Source: Pseudomonas panipatensis (GTDB lineage: Bacteria; Pseudomonadota; Gammaproteobacteria; Pseudomonadales; Pseudomonadaceae). From it: 64,000 nucleotides of DNA. Shown here one piece after another: positions 26,190-34,766 of the stretch. The stretch is taken from positions 1-64,000 of the forward strand of contig NZ_FNDS01000013.1 of the NCBI RefSeq assembly GCF_900099785.1. The letters are read 5' to 3'. The translations under genes and the position numbers were made by a program. The notes below the pieces were generated by a model. That model made no database searches and was not told the origin of the DNA. It saw only the letters and a program-made list of their open reading frames with translations. Every line of letters starts with the position of its first letter. Position 1 is the first letter of the stretch.

Positions 26190-26218
26190 ATTAAATATGT
26201 CTTCGCTGTATATGAAAA
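26190..26218 (-). promoter_or_regulatory. Candidate sigma-70 promoter for aldehyde dehydrogenase-aminotransferase
   Basis: On the - strand TTTTCA and TTTAAT are separated by 17 bp in a locally AT-rich patch, about 76 bp before the GTG start. It lies in the 162-bp gap between the hydrolase and the dehydrogenase, so these genes may have their own promoter. Confidence 0.4.
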
Positions 26219-26276
26219 AGCTGGGCAGGCGCGCACCGAATCGGTTCACCCGCCAGCTTCTGGTGCACGCCCCCGC

Positions 26277-27077
26277 TCAACCCTGGACCAGGGCCGCGTA
26301 CAGCTGCGGACGGCGCCCCGGCAGATAAGGGAAGCAGTCGGCCAGGGCCGCGCGCCGCGCGCGGTCCAGGCGCACCAGCAGGAGGCACTCGGCGGCGCCC
26401 GCGGCGGCCAGCGCCTCGCCGTCCGGCCCGACGACCCGCGAGCCGCCCAGGTAGGCCAGGCCGTTCTCCTCGCCGCAATGGTTGCAGTAGGCGACGAACA
26501 ATTGGTTCTCCACCGCCCGCGCCGGCACGATCAGTTGCGGCACGGCGCCGTATTCCGGGGTCAGCGCGGTGGGGATCAGCAGCAGGTCGGCACCGCCCAG
26601 GGCTTGGTGGCGCACCGCCTCCGGGTATTCGACGTCGAAGCAGATGAGCAGGCCGAGGGTCCAGTCGCCGAAGCGGAACGGCGTCTCCAGGCGCTCGCCC
26701 GGGGTGAACAGCTCGCGCTCCATGGCGCCGAACAGGTGGGTCTTGCGGTAGTTGGCCAGGCGCTGGCCGCTGGCGTCGATGAACTGTGCGCTGTTATACG
26801 GCTTGCCGCCCTCGGCATGGCGCTCGGCATAGCCGTAGCACACCGCCACACCATACTGCCGGGCCAGCTCGGCGATACGCCGCGCCGCGGGGCCGTCGGC
26901 GGCCTCGGCCAGCGCGGCCATCTGCGCCGGTACCTGATAGCCGCAGAGCCACAGCTCCGGGCACAGCAACAGCTCGCCGCCGACGCCGGCGACGCTCGCC
27001 AGTTGCCGCTCCAGCGCCGCCAGGTTGGCGGCCGGATCGGCGGGGAAGCCCTGGGTTTGCCAGATGGCCAATTGCAT
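26277..27077 (-). CDS. Carbon-nitrogen hydrolase (nitrilase superfamily, DavA-like amidase)
   Basis: A 266-residue amidase. The Glu-Lys-Cys triad is readable: E in LLLCPELWLCGY, K in NYRKTHLFG and C in LLICFDVEYPE. The pattern (AEAADGPAARRIAE, YGYAER, YNSAQFID, NYRKTHLFG) is close to 5-aminopentanamidase DavA and R-selective amidases. ATG 27077 follows GAGGAG by 8 nt; a start 21 nt upstream would include that ribosome site. It is divergent from a LysR gene. With the aminotransferase and dehydrogenase it would convert an omega-amino amide to a dicarboxylate (inference). N-carbamoylputrescine amidase is a less likely alternative. Confidence 0.88.
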   Translation of the reverse strand: MQLAIWQTQGFPADPAANLAALERQLASVAGVGGELLLCPELWLCGYQVPAQMAALAEAADGPAARRIAELARQYGVAVCYGYAERHAEGGKPYNSAQFIDASGQRLANYRKTHLFGAMERELFTPGERLETPFRFGDWTLGLLICFDVEYPEAVRHQALGGADLLLIPTALTPEYGAVPQLIVPARAVENQLFVAYCNHCGEENGLAYLGGSRVVGPDGEALAAAGAAECLLLVRLDRARRAALADCFPYLPGRRPQLYAALVQG

Positions 27078-27255
27078 GCTGCATTCTCCTCGGCGCAAGC
27101 GTGTACGGGAATTGCACAGCAGTATGCATGCCGGCCCAGCGGGCGCTGGCCATGGAAAATATCGTCGCTATCGAAGAAAAAGCTCACTTCGCCCCACCCC
27201 GCCGCGCCCGACGACGCGGTAAGGTGGCGCGAAAGAAAAATGACAGAGGTTGCGT

Positions 27256-28191
27256 GTGGCGTCCTATACCTTGCGGCAATTGAAGTATTTCGTGACCACC
27301 GTGGAATGCGGCAGCGTGGCCGAGGCCTCGCGCAAGCTGTACATCGCCCAGCCGTCGATCTCCACGGCGATCAAGGGCCTGGAAGAGAGCTTCGGCGTGC
27401 AGCTGTTCATCCGTCACCACGCCCAGGGCGTGTCCTTGACCCCGGGCGGCGGGCGTTTCTACCGCAAGGCCCAGGAACTGCTACGCATGGCCCACGAGTT
27501 CGAGCAGAACGCCCTGGCCGACAATGACGTGGTCGCCGGGCAGATCGACCTGGGCTGCTTCGAAACGGTCGCCCCGCTGTACCTGCCGCGCCTGATCGCC
27601 GGCTTCCGCGAACGCTACCCGGGGGTGGAAATCCGCATCCGCGACGGCGAACAGCAGGAACTGGTGCAGGGCCTCACCGCCGGCCGCTTCGACCTGGCCT
27701 TCCTGTACAAGCACGACCTCGACAGCACCATCGAAACCGAGCCGCTGATGCCGGCCCAGCGCCCCTACGCGCTGCTCCCGGCCGACCACCGCTTCGCCCG
27801 CCAGGCACAGGTGTCGCTGCGCGACCTGGTGCTGGAACCGATGATCCTGCTCGACGTGCAGCCCAGCCGCACCTATTTCGTGAGCATCTTCGAGGAACTC
27901 GGGCTGACCCCGAACATTGCCTTCAGCTCGCCGTCCATCGAGATGGTGCGCGGCATGGTCGGCCAGGGCTTCGGCTTCTCGGTGCTGGTCACCCGGCCCC
28001 ATTCGGAGTGCACCTACGACGGCAAGAAGGTGGTGATGGTCGACATCGCCGAGCCGGTCAGCGCCTCCGGCCTGGTCGCCGCCTGGCTCAAGCGCTCCCA
28101 GCTGACCAAGCCGGCGCAACTGTTCGTCGAATACGCTCGTGGTGAACTGAGCGGCACGGCGGGCCTGGACAAAGCGCCGGCCAACGGCTGA
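27256..28191 (+). CDS. LysR-family regulator of the amine module
   Basis: A 311-residue LysR-type regulator. The winged helix-turn-helix occupies about residues 5-65 (LRQLKYFVTTVECGSVAEAS, QPSISTAIKGLEESFGVQLF) and the effector domain about 90-300 (GQIDLGCFETVAPLYLPRLI). GTG 27256 is chosen because AGAGG sits 6 nt upstream; a TTG at 27250 would overlap it. It is divergently transcribed from the carbon-nitrogen hydrolase with a 178-bp gap, the classic layout for a LysR activator of that gene cluster. Confidence 0.92.
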   Translation: MASYTLRQLKYFVTTVECGSVAEASRKLYIAQPSISTAIKGLEESFGVQLFIRHHAQGVSLTPGGGRFYRKAQELLRMAHEFEQNALADNDVVAGQIDLGCFETVAPLYLPRLIAGFRERYPGVEIRIRDGEQQELVQGLTAGRFDLAFLYKHDLDSTIETEPLMPAQRPYALLPADHRFARQAQVSLRDLVLEPMILLDVQPSRTYFVSIFEELGLTPNIAFSSPSIEMVRGMVGQGFGFSVLVTRPHSECTYDGKKVVMVDIAEPVSASGLVAAWLKRSQLTKPAQLFVEYARGELSGTAGLDKAPANG

Positions 28192-28260
28192 ACGGGTTCG
28201 CCGCCGGCCGCGCAAGCGCTACAATCGCCACCCTTCCGCTTTTCGCTCCGCAGCCATCCC

Positions 28261-29289
28261 ATGCTTGTCTGGAAAAACCGCGTGCAGCGCCTGATCGCGC
28301 TGGTCCTCTCGCTCCTCGAACGTTACCCGCGCCTGGTCGCGCTCGCCGGTTTCTGCTCCGGGCTCTTCAGCTTCGTCATGGTCGACCGCCACCGCGCCGG
28401 CTTCGCCCGGATGATGGCCATCGTCATGCTGGTGAGCTGGCTCTGGCTGATGCTGGAAAACCTGCTCACCGAGCGCTTCAAGAAGCGCTTCGGCTGGTCG
28501 GTGCCGCCGGGGCTGATGCGCTACGCGACGCAACTGATCCACCAGGAAAGCCTGTTCTTCGTCCTGCCGTTCTTCTTCGTCACCACCACCTGGAACAGCG
28601 GGCAGATCCTCTTCACCGGCTTGCTGACCCTGGCCGGGCTGGTCGCCATCACCGACCCGATCTACTACAAATGGCTGTCGCGGCGGCGCTGGACCTTCCT
28701 CGGCTATCACACCCTGACGCTGTTCGCCGTGCTGCTCACGGCACTGCCGCTGATCCTCCAGCTGAGCACCCCGCAAAGCTACAAGTGGGCCCTGGGCATT
28801 GCCGTGGCGCTGTCCTTCCCCAGCCTGCTGGTATCGGTTTCCATCCATAAATGGTGGCGCTGGCTGGCCCTGCTCGGCCTGAGCCTGTCGATTGGCGCGG
28901 TCGGCTGGTTCGGCCGGGCCTGGGTGCCGCCCTCGACCCTGTGGCTGACCGAAATGGCGGTCACCGAGGACTTCGACGATAGCCAGCGCACGCCCGGCGA
29001 CAGCCTCGAACAGATCAGCGCCGCGCAGGTGCGCAGCCAGGGCCTCTACGCCTACACCGCGATCAACGCGCCGCGCGGGCTGGATGAGCGCATCTACCAC
29101 GTGTGGCGGCAAAACGGCAGCGAAGTCGACCGTATCGCCCTGGATATCCATGGCGGTCGCGAAGCCGGCTACCGCGCCTGGACGCACAAGCAGAACTTCC
29201 CCACCGACCCCAGCGGCGATTGGCAGGTACAGGTGCTCACCGAAGTGGGCCAGGTGATCGGCACCCTGCGCTTCGAGGTCACGCCCTGA
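28261..29289 (+). CDS. Membrane protein with C-terminal DUF2914-like domain (DUF5924 type)
   Basis: A 342-residue inner-membrane protein of unknown function. About six to eight hydrophobic helices fill residues 10-225. A soluble C-terminal domain (about 240-342) ends in YHVWRQNGSEVDRIALDIHG, GYRAWTHKQNFP and GDWQVQVLTEVGQVIG. This resembles the DUF2914 fold seen at the end of DUF5924 proteins of gamma-proteobacteria. It lies alone, 69 bp after the LysR gene, with no pathway context. Confidence 0.75.
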   Translation: MLVWKNRVQRLIALVLSLLERYPRLVALAGFCSGLFSFVMVDRHRAGFARMMAIVMLVSWLWLMLENLLTERFKKRFGWSVPPGLMRYATQLIHQESLFFVLPFFFVTTTWNSGQILFTGLLTLAGLVAITDPIYYKWLSRRRWTFLGYHTLTLFAVLLTALPLILQLSTPQSYKWALGIAVALSFPSLLVSVSIHKWWRWLALLGLSLSIGAVGWFGRAWVPPSTLWLTEMAVTEDFDDSQRTPGDSLEQISAAQVRSQGLYAYTAINAPRGLDERIYHVWRQNGSEVDRIALDIHGGREAGYRAWTHKQNFPTDPSGDWQVQVLTEVGQVIGTLRFEVTP

Positions 29290-29367
29290 CCGTGCGGTTC
29301 GCTTGACCACGCCCCGCGGCTTCCCCTAAAAGTCGCCGATCACCCGCGTGCAGAGAGAACCACAAGA

Positions 29368-30207
29368 ATGAGCGACGCCCTCCGCCACCCGTTCGACCAG
29401 GCCATCGCCCTGCAGGCCGATCCCGCCGACGCCGACCGCTTCACCGGCCGCACCAGCCCCGCCTACTGGAACATGGTCGGGCCCTTCGGCGGGATCACCG
29501 CGGCCACGCTGTTGCAGGCCGTGCTACAGCATCCGCAACGCATCGGCACGCCGCTGTCGCTGACCGTGAACTATGCCGCCGCCATCGCCGCCGGCGACTT
29601 CCGTATCCAGGCCACGCCAGTGCGCACCAACCGCTCGACCCAGCACTGGCTGCTGCAACTGAGCCAGGTCGACGCGCAGGGCGAGGAGCAAGTCGCCAGC
29701 ACCGCCACCCTGGTCACGGCCATTCGCCGCGAGACCTGGAGCAGCACCGACCTGGCGCGGCCGCAGGTGGCCGCAGCCGCCGAGCTGGAGGCGCTGCGCC
29801 CGAGGGCCAAGGGCGTGGCCTGGATCGAGCAGTACGAAATACGCCCGCTCAGCGGCAGCTTCCCCAGCGTCTGGGACGGTGCCGGCGAGCACAGCCACAG
29901 CCGCCTGTGGATGCGCGATGCGCAGCCGCGCGCGCTGGACTTCCCGGCCCTGGCGGCGATGAGTGACATCTTCTTCCCGCGCGTCTGGTTGCGCCGGGCC
30001 ATCCCGGTGCCGGCCGGTACCGTGTCGATCACCACCTACTTCCACGTCGACGCCGAGCAACTGGCCAGCGTCGGCAGCGGCTACCTGCTCGGCGACGCGC
30101 GTGGCCAGGCCTTCCGCAATGGCTTCTTCGACCAGAGCGCGGAGCTGTGGAGCGAGGCCGGCGAGCTGCTCGCCACCAGCAACCAGATCGTCTACTACAA
30201 GGAATGA
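29368..30207 (+). CDS. Thioesterase-family protein (double hot-dog, TesB-like)
   Basis: A 279-residue protein with two hot-dog repeats typical of acyl-CoA thioesterase II-like proteins. FTGRTSPAYWNMVGPFGGITAATLLQAV in the first half is the conserved core, and the second half contains ARGQAFRNGFFDQSAELWSE with the usual catalytic Gln/Asp region. GAGAG precedes ATG. It is followed by a strong hairpin at 30238. Acyl substrate unknown. Confidence 0.82.
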   Translation: MSDALRHPFDQAIALQADPADADRFTGRTSPAYWNMVGPFGGITAATLLQAVLQHPQRIGTPLSLTVNYAAAIAAGDFRIQATPVRTNRSTQHWLLQLSQVDAQGEEQVASTATLVTAIRRETWSSTDLARPQVAAAAELEALRPRAKGVAWIEQYEIRPLSGSFPSVWDGAGEHSHSRLWMRDAQPRALDFPALAAMSDIFFPRVWLRRAIPVPAGTVSITTYFHVDAEQLASVGSGYLLGDARGQAFRNGFFDQSAELWSEAGELLATSNQIVYYKE

Positions 30208-30237
30208 GCGCGCCGGGAACGGCCTGCCGCGGAAACG

Positions 30238-30264
30238 AAAAAGCCCGGCGAATGCCGGGCTTTT
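30238..30264. terminator. Bidirectional terminator between thioesterase and YjdM genes
   Basis: A-tract, GCCCGGC, GAAT loop, GCCGGGC, T-tract: the symmetrical layout can terminate both convergent genes. Confidence 0.9.
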
Positions 30265-30279
30265 CGCTTGGCGCGACGG

Positions 30280-30621
30280 TCAGACCTTCTTCACGAACTC
30301 CGACTTCAGCTTCATCGCGCCGATACCGTCGATCTTGCAGTCGATGTCATGGTCGCCGTCGACCAGGCGGATGTTCTTCACCTTGGTGCCGACCTTGACC
30401 ACCAGGGACGAGCCCTTGACCTTGAGGTCCTTGATCACGCTGACGGTGTCGCCGTCCTGCAGGACGTTGCCAACGGCATCCTTGATCACCTTGGCCTCGT
30501 CAGCGCCCTCGGCGGCGCCGGTGGCGGACCATTCGTGAGCGCACTCCGGGCAGACCAGCATGGCGCCGTCCTCGTAGGTAAATTCGGAGTGGCATTTCGG
30601 GCAGGGCGGCAGGGTGCTCAT
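30280..30621 (-). CDS. YjdM/PhnA-family zinc-ribbon protein
   Basis: A 113-residue protein of the YjdM (formerly PhnA) family. An N-terminal zinc ribbon ([14 protein letters not shown] and CPECAHEW, about residues 5-33) precedes an SH3-like C-terminal domain ([54 protein letters not shown]). The family's cellular role is unsettled; the old link to alkylphosphonates is by name only. The start is chosen at ATG 30621, beginning [10 protein letters not shown]. Confidence 0.9.
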   Translation of the reverse strand: MSTLPPCPKCHSEFTYEDGAMLVCPECAHEWSATGAAEGADEAKVIKDAVGNVLQDGDTVSVIKDLKVKGSSLVVKVGTKVKNIRLVDGDHDIDCKIDGIGAMKLKSEFVKKV

Positions 30622-30901
30622 CGGGTCTCTCGCTTCACGGCATGGAAAAACCACGGATTATATAAGGACATGCCGTCGCGCGCGCGCCTGATCTGGGTCA
30701 AGCCTGGCGCACAACGCCCATCCAGTGCGCAAAGACCGTCTAATCTGATAGGAGGACGCCTCCTGAGCCGGCCGACTGCTGAAGTTGCTGGGCACTTGGG
30801 ACGAGCTTCGTTCGGTCGTCGTCCGCAGGGTAATCCACCACTGGCCTCAGTCGCCGGGAGTGGGTGCCGTTCCATTACCTATCACTGTTGAGAGTTCAGC
30901 C

Positions 30902-31183
30902 ATGAGAATAGCGCGCAAGTTAGTGGTACTTGGCCTGGCCACGGTCCTGGCAGGTCCGGGATACCTGCTTGCAGCCACGTCTGCAAGCGATTCGACGGCT
31001 CCGGCGGATGGCGCAGCGGCGAGCAGTACCACGCCGAGCAAGACCACGACGACCAAACACAAGCAGCACAAGAAGACCACTCACAAGAAAGAAACCAAGC
31101 AGCAGGAGTCCAAGGAAAAGAGTTCCATGGAGACCAAGGAAAAGAACTCGATGGATAGCAAGCCAGCAGCGCCGAGCGAATAG
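30902..31183 (+). CDS. Small exported Lys/Thr/Ser-rich protein
   Basis: A 93-residue protein of unknown function. An N-terminal signal peptide (MRIARKLVVLGLATVLAGPG, cleavage near LLAAT) is followed by about 70 low-complexity residues: a Ala/Ser/Thr stretch, then lysine-rich repeats (TTTTKHKQHKK, KKETKQQESKEKSS, ETKEKNSMDSK). Composition recalls acid-shock or histone-like periplasmic proteins, but no family is claimed. GAGAG lies upstream of the ATG. It is bounded by terminators on both sides, so it is monocistronic. The 280 bp before it holds no other gene. Confidence 0.7.
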   Translation: MRIARKLVVLGLATVLAGPGYLLAATSASDSTAPADGAAASSTTPSKTTTTKHKQHKKTTHKKETKQQESKEKSSMETKEKNSMDSKPAAPSE

Positions 31184-31247
31184 CGCGCCTGTTCGAGGCG
31201 GGCCGGACACGCCCGCCTCGCCTGCCGGCGTAGCGCACGCCCGAATA

Positions 31248-31275
31248 AAAAAAGGGGAAGCATCGTGCTTCCCCT
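31248..31275 (-). terminator. Intrinsic terminator of the pyruvate carboxylase operon
   Basis: Read on the - strand, AGGGGAAGCA-CGA-TGCTTCCCCT is followed by seven T residues, 35 bp after the pycB stop. Confidence 0.9.
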
Positions 31276-31309
31276 GGGGACTAAACCTTAAGACCCGTCT
31301 GTCCGTCGG

Positions 31310-33118
31310 TCAGCCTTCAATCTCGATGAGGATCTCACCCGGGTTGACCCGGTCGCCCTTGGCCACGTGAATGGCCTTGACGGTACCGGCGATGCCGGCC
31401 TGGACCTCGGTTTCCATCTTCATGGCCTCGGTGATCAGCACGGCCTGGCCGGCCTTGACGCTGTCGCCTTCCTTCACCAGCACATCGACGATATTGCCCG
31501 GCATGGTGGTAGTGACGTGGCCCGGCGCGCTGGCCTGCTTGCGCTTGTTGCCGGCGCCGCCGACGTACTCGTTGAGCGGCTCGAACAACACTTCTTCGGG
31601 CATGCCGTCGATGGAAAGGTAGAAGTGACGCTTGTTCTCGCCCTTCACGCCAACGCCGGTGATGTCCACGCGGTAGGTTTCGCCGTGCACGTCGATGACG
31701 AACTCGGTGGGCACGCCTTCGCCGCCGGCCGCGGCCACGCCGTTGCCATTGGGAATCGGCAGCAGCTCTTCCGGCTTCAGGGTGCCGGCGGCGCGCTCTT
31801 CGAGGAACTTGCGCCCGATGTCCGGGAACATGGCGTAGGTCAGCACATCCTCTTCGGACTTGGCCAGGCTGCCGATCTCTTCACGCAGCTTGTTCAGTTC
31901 CGCCTTGATCAGGTCGGCCGGGCGCACGTCGATGACTTCTTCGCTGCCGATGGCCTGGCGCCGCAGTTGCTCGCTCACCTCGCCCGGTGCCTTGCCGTAG
32001 CGGCCCTGCAGGTACAGCTTCACCTCGTTGGTGATGGTCTTGTAGCGCTCGCCGGCGAGCACGTTGAAGAACGCCTGGGTGCCGACGATCTGCGAGGTCG
32101 GGGTGACCAGGGGCGGGTAGCCGAGATCGGCGCGCACCTTGGGGATTTCCGCGAGCACTTCGTCCATGCGGTTGAGGGCGCCCTGCTCCTTCAACTGGTT
32201 GGCCAGGTTGGAAATCATCCCGCCCGGCACCTGGTTGACCTGCACGCGGGTATCCACGCCGGTGAAGGCGCTCTCGAACTGGTGGTACTTCTTGCGCACG
32301 GCATAGAAGTACAGGCCGATTTCCTGGATCAGCTCCAGGTCCAGGCCGGTGTCGTAAGGGGTGCCGCGCAGCGCCGCGACCATCGACTCGGTGCCCGGAT
32401 GGCTGGTGCCCCAGGCCATGCTGGAGATGGCGGTGTCGATGCGGCTGGCGCCGTTCTCGATGGCCTTGAGCTGGCACATGCTGGCAACGCCGGCAGTGTC
32501 GTGGGAGTGCACCACCACATCGAGCGGCAGGGCATCCTTGAGCGCCTTGACCAGTTCGCCGGTGGCGTAGGGGGTCAGCAGGCCGGCCATGTCCTTGATG
32601 GCGATGGAGTCGACACCCATGTCGGCCATGGCGCGGCCCTGGGCGACGAAGGCCTCGATGGTGTGCACCGGGCTGGTGGTGTAGCAGATGGTGCCCTGGG
32701 CGTGCTTGCCGGCAGCCTTCACCGCCTCGATGGAAACGCGCAGGTTACGCACATCGTTCATGGCGTCGAAGATGCGGAACACGTCGATGCCGTTGACCGC
32801 CGCCTTGGCCACGAAGGCGCGGACCACGTCGTCGCTGTAATGGCGGTAGCCGAGCAGGTTCTGCCCGCGCAGGAGCATCTGCAGGCGGGTGTTGGGCAAC
32901 GCGGCCTTGAGCTTGCGCAGACGCTCCCAGGGGTCTTCCTTGAGGAAGCGCACGCAGGCGTCGAAGGTGGCGCCGCCCCAGACTTCCAGCGACCAGTAGC
33001 CGACCTTGTCGAGCTTGTCGCAGATCGGCAGCATGTCCTCGGTGCGCATGCGCGTGGCCAGCAGCGACTGGTGGGCGTCGCGCAGGATGATATCGGTGAC
33101 GGTGACTTTCTTGCTCAT
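31310..33118 (-). CDS. pycB: Pyruvate carboxylase subunit B (carboxyltransferase-biotin carrier; oadA-type)
   Basis: A 602-residue subunit that transfers carboxyl from biotin to pyruvate to make oxaloacetate. The HMGL-like TIM barrel (about 1-300) begins TDIILRDAHQSLLATRMRTE, with metal-site VVVHSHDTAG. A PYC-type conserved carboxylase region follows (about 300-470). The C-terminal biotinyl domain carries ITEAMKMETEV, with the biotinylated lysine. No membrane beta subunit is nearby, which argues against Na+-pumping oxaloacetate decarboxylase. ATG 33118 begins MSKKVTVTD, 10 bp after the pycA stop. Confidence 0.94.
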   Translation of the reverse strand: MSKKVTVTDIILRDAHQSLLATRMRTEDMLPICDKLDKVGYWSLEVWGGATFDACVRFLKEDPWERLRKLKAALPNTRLQMLLRGQNLLGYRHYSDDVVRAFVAKAAVNGIDVFRIFDAMNDVRNLRVSIEAVKAAGKHAQGTICYTTSPVHTIEAFVAQGRAMADMGVDSIAIKDMAGLLTPYATGELVKALKDALPLDVVVHSHDTAGVASMCQLKAIENGASRIDTAISSMAWGTSHPGTESMVAALRGTPYDTGLDLELIQEIGLYFYAVRKKYHQFESAFTGVDTRVQVNQVPGGMISNLANQLKEQGALNRMDEVLAEIPKVRADLGYPPLVTPTSQIVGTQAFFNVLAGERYKTITNEVKLYLQGRYGKAPGEVSEQLRRQAIGSEEVIDVRPADLIKAELNKLREEIGSLAKSEEDVLTYAMFPDIGRKFLEERAAGTLKPEELLPIPNGNGVAAAGGEGVPTEFVIDVHGETYRVDITGVGVKGENKRHFYLSIDGMPEEVLFEPLNEYVGGAGNKRKQASAPGHVTTTMPGNIVDVLVKEGDSVKAGQAVLITEAMKMETEVQAGIAGTVKAIHVAKGDRVNPGEILIEIEG

Positions 33119-33128
33119 TCGATGATCC

Positions 33129-34544
33129 TCACAGGCCGGCATGGGCGGCGATGGCGGCGGCGATGGCCAGGGCCAGCTCTTCGGGTTTGCGCTTGATCGA
33201 GTAGTTGGTCAGTTCCGGGTGGCTTTCCACGAAGCTGGTGTTGAACTGGCCGCTGCGGAATTCCGGGTCCTTGAGGATTTCCTGGTAATACGGCGCGGTG
33301 GTCTTCACGCCTTGCAGGCGCATGTCGTCCAGCGCGCGCAGGCCGCGGTCGAGCGCCTCTTCCCAGGTCAGTGCCCAGACGATCAGCTTCAGGCACATGG
33401 AGTCATAGTACGGCGGGATGGTGTAGCCGGTGTAGATCGCCGTATCGGTGCGCACGCCGGGGCCGCCGGGCGCGTAGTAGCGGGTGATCTTGCCGAACGA
33501 GGGCAGGAAGTTGTTCTTCGGGTCCTCGGCGTTGATCCGGAATTGCAGGGCGAAACCGCGGTGCTGGATGTCTTCCTGCTTGACCGAGAGCGGCAGGCCG
33601 GAGGCCACGCGGATCTGCTCGCGGACGATGTCGATGCCGGTGATTTCCTCGGTGATGGTGTGCTCCACCTGCACCCGGGTGTTCATCTCCATGAAGTACA
33701 CCTCGCCATCGGCGAGCAGGAACTCCACGGTGCCGGCGTTCTCATAGCCCACGGCCGAGGCCGCGCGCACCGCGAGATCGCCGATGTAGGCGCGCTGCTC
33801 GGGGGTGAGCTGCGGACTCGGGGCGATTTCGATGAGCTTCTGGTTGCGGCGCTGGATCGAGCAATCGCGCTCGAACAGGTGCACGGTGTTGCCGAAGGAG
33901 TCGGCGAGAATCTGCGCCTCGATGTGCTTCGGGTTGACGATGCACTTCTCCAGGAACACCTCGGCGCTGCCGAAGGCCTTGGTGGCCTCGGAGATGACCC
34001 GGGGGAAGGCCTGCTCCAGTTCGTCGCGGCTGTTGCAGCGGCGGATGCCACGGCCGCCGCCACCGGAGGTGGCCTTGAGCATCACAGGGTAGCCGATGCG
34101 CTCGGCTTCGGAGATTGCCTCGGCGAGGTCGGCGACGTTGCCTTCGGTGCCGGGGGTGCAAGGCACGCCAGCGGCGATCATGCTGCGCCGCGCTTCGGTC
34201 TTGTCGCCCATGCGGCGGATGACCTCGGCGGACGGGCCGATGAATTTCACCCCGCGCTCGGCGCAGATTTCCGCCAGCTCGGCGTTCTCGGAAAGGAATC
34301 CGTAGCCCGGATGCAGGGCATCGCAGCCGGTTTCCACCGCCAGGTTCACCAGGGCGCGCGGGTTGAGGTAGCCGGCCAGGGGGTCGGCGCCGATGCTGTG
34401 CGCCTCATCGGCGCGCTTCACATGCAGGGCGTGGCGATCGGCGTCGGAGTAGATGGCCACCGAACGGATGCCCATCTCGGCGCAGGCGCGCACGATCCGG
34501 ACAGCGATCTCCCCACGGTTGGCGATCAGGATTTTCTTGATCAC
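33129..34544 (-). CDS. pycA: Pyruvate carboxylase subunit A (biotin carboxylase)
   Basis: A 471-residue ATP-dependent biotin carboxylase, the first half-reaction of the two-subunit pyruvate carboxylase. KILIANRGEIAVRIVRACAE opens the protein. The ATP-grasp glycine loop is KATSGGGGRGIR, and NTRVQVEHTITEEITGID holds the catalytic Glu/Arg. Start is GTG 34544 (VIKKILIANRG) with AGGGAAAC upstream. It is first in the pycAB operon and divergent from a LysR gene. The fatty-acid AccC is a paralogue; adjacency to pycB settles the assignment. Confidence 0.94.
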   Translation of the reverse strand: MIKKILIANRGEIAVRIVRACAEMGIRSVAIYSDADRHALHVKRADEAHSIGADPLAGYLNPRALVNLAVETGCDALHPGYGFLSENAELAEICAERGVKFIGPSAEVIRRMGDKTEARRSMIAAGVPCTPGTEGNVADLAEAISEAERIGYPVMLKATSGGGGRGIRRCNSRDELEQAFPRVISEATKAFGSAEVFLEKCIVNPKHIEAQILADSFGNTVHLFERDCSIQRRNQKLIEIAPSPQLTPEQRAYIGDLAVRAASAVGYENAGTVEFLLADGEVYFMEMNTRVQVEHTITEEITGIDIVREQIRVASGLPLSVKQEDIQHRGFALQFRINAEDPKNNFLPSFGKITRYYAPGGPGVRTDTAIYTGYTIPPYYDSMCLKLIVWALTWEEALDRGLRALDDMRLQGVKTTAPYYQEILKDPEFRSGQFNTSFVESHPELTNYSIKRKPEELALAIAAAIAAHAGL

Positions 34545-34635
34545 TTTCGGTTTCCCTCGGCTGAATCTTGTGGATTCGGCGCTTGAACCAATCGGCAATC
34601 CGCCGCGGAGAGGCTTCCGCGTCGGCTGGGCGCAT

Positions 34636-34663
34636 CGCCGGAGCAGGGTTCCGGCGTTTTTTT
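34636..34663 (+). terminator. Terminator-like hairpin in the pycA-LysR divergent region
   Basis: CGCCGGA and TCCGGCG enclose a 7-nt loop and are followed by seven T residues. It points toward the LysR gene although no + strand gene lies upstream, so it would stop antisense or leader transcripts. Confidence 0.75.
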
Positions 34664-34766
34664 ACCCTACGCGGCCTGAAGGATTAACCAAAATCAATAA
34701 TTATTGGGGTAGCCATAATTTTTATCTTATAGTTGAGCGCATCGTCCCCTTCGCGAGCCGCCAAAG
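34664..34766. promoter_or_regulatory. AT-rich divergent promoter region of pycA and its LysR regulator
   Basis: This is strikingly AT-rich for the window. It contains a perfect 12-bp palindrome CAATAATTATTG at 34695-34706, followed by GCCATAATTTTTATCTTATAG. LysR proteins bind interrupted dyads in such regions; the palindrome is the best operator candidate. Promoter hexamers cannot be assigned uniquely. Confidence 0.5.

Noticed and set aside
31310-34544. Na+-pumping oxaloacetate decarboxylase
   Set aside because: Although the B subunit is oadA-like, no membrane beta/gamma subunits are present and a biotin carboxylase subunit is adjacent, which defines pyruvate carboxylase.
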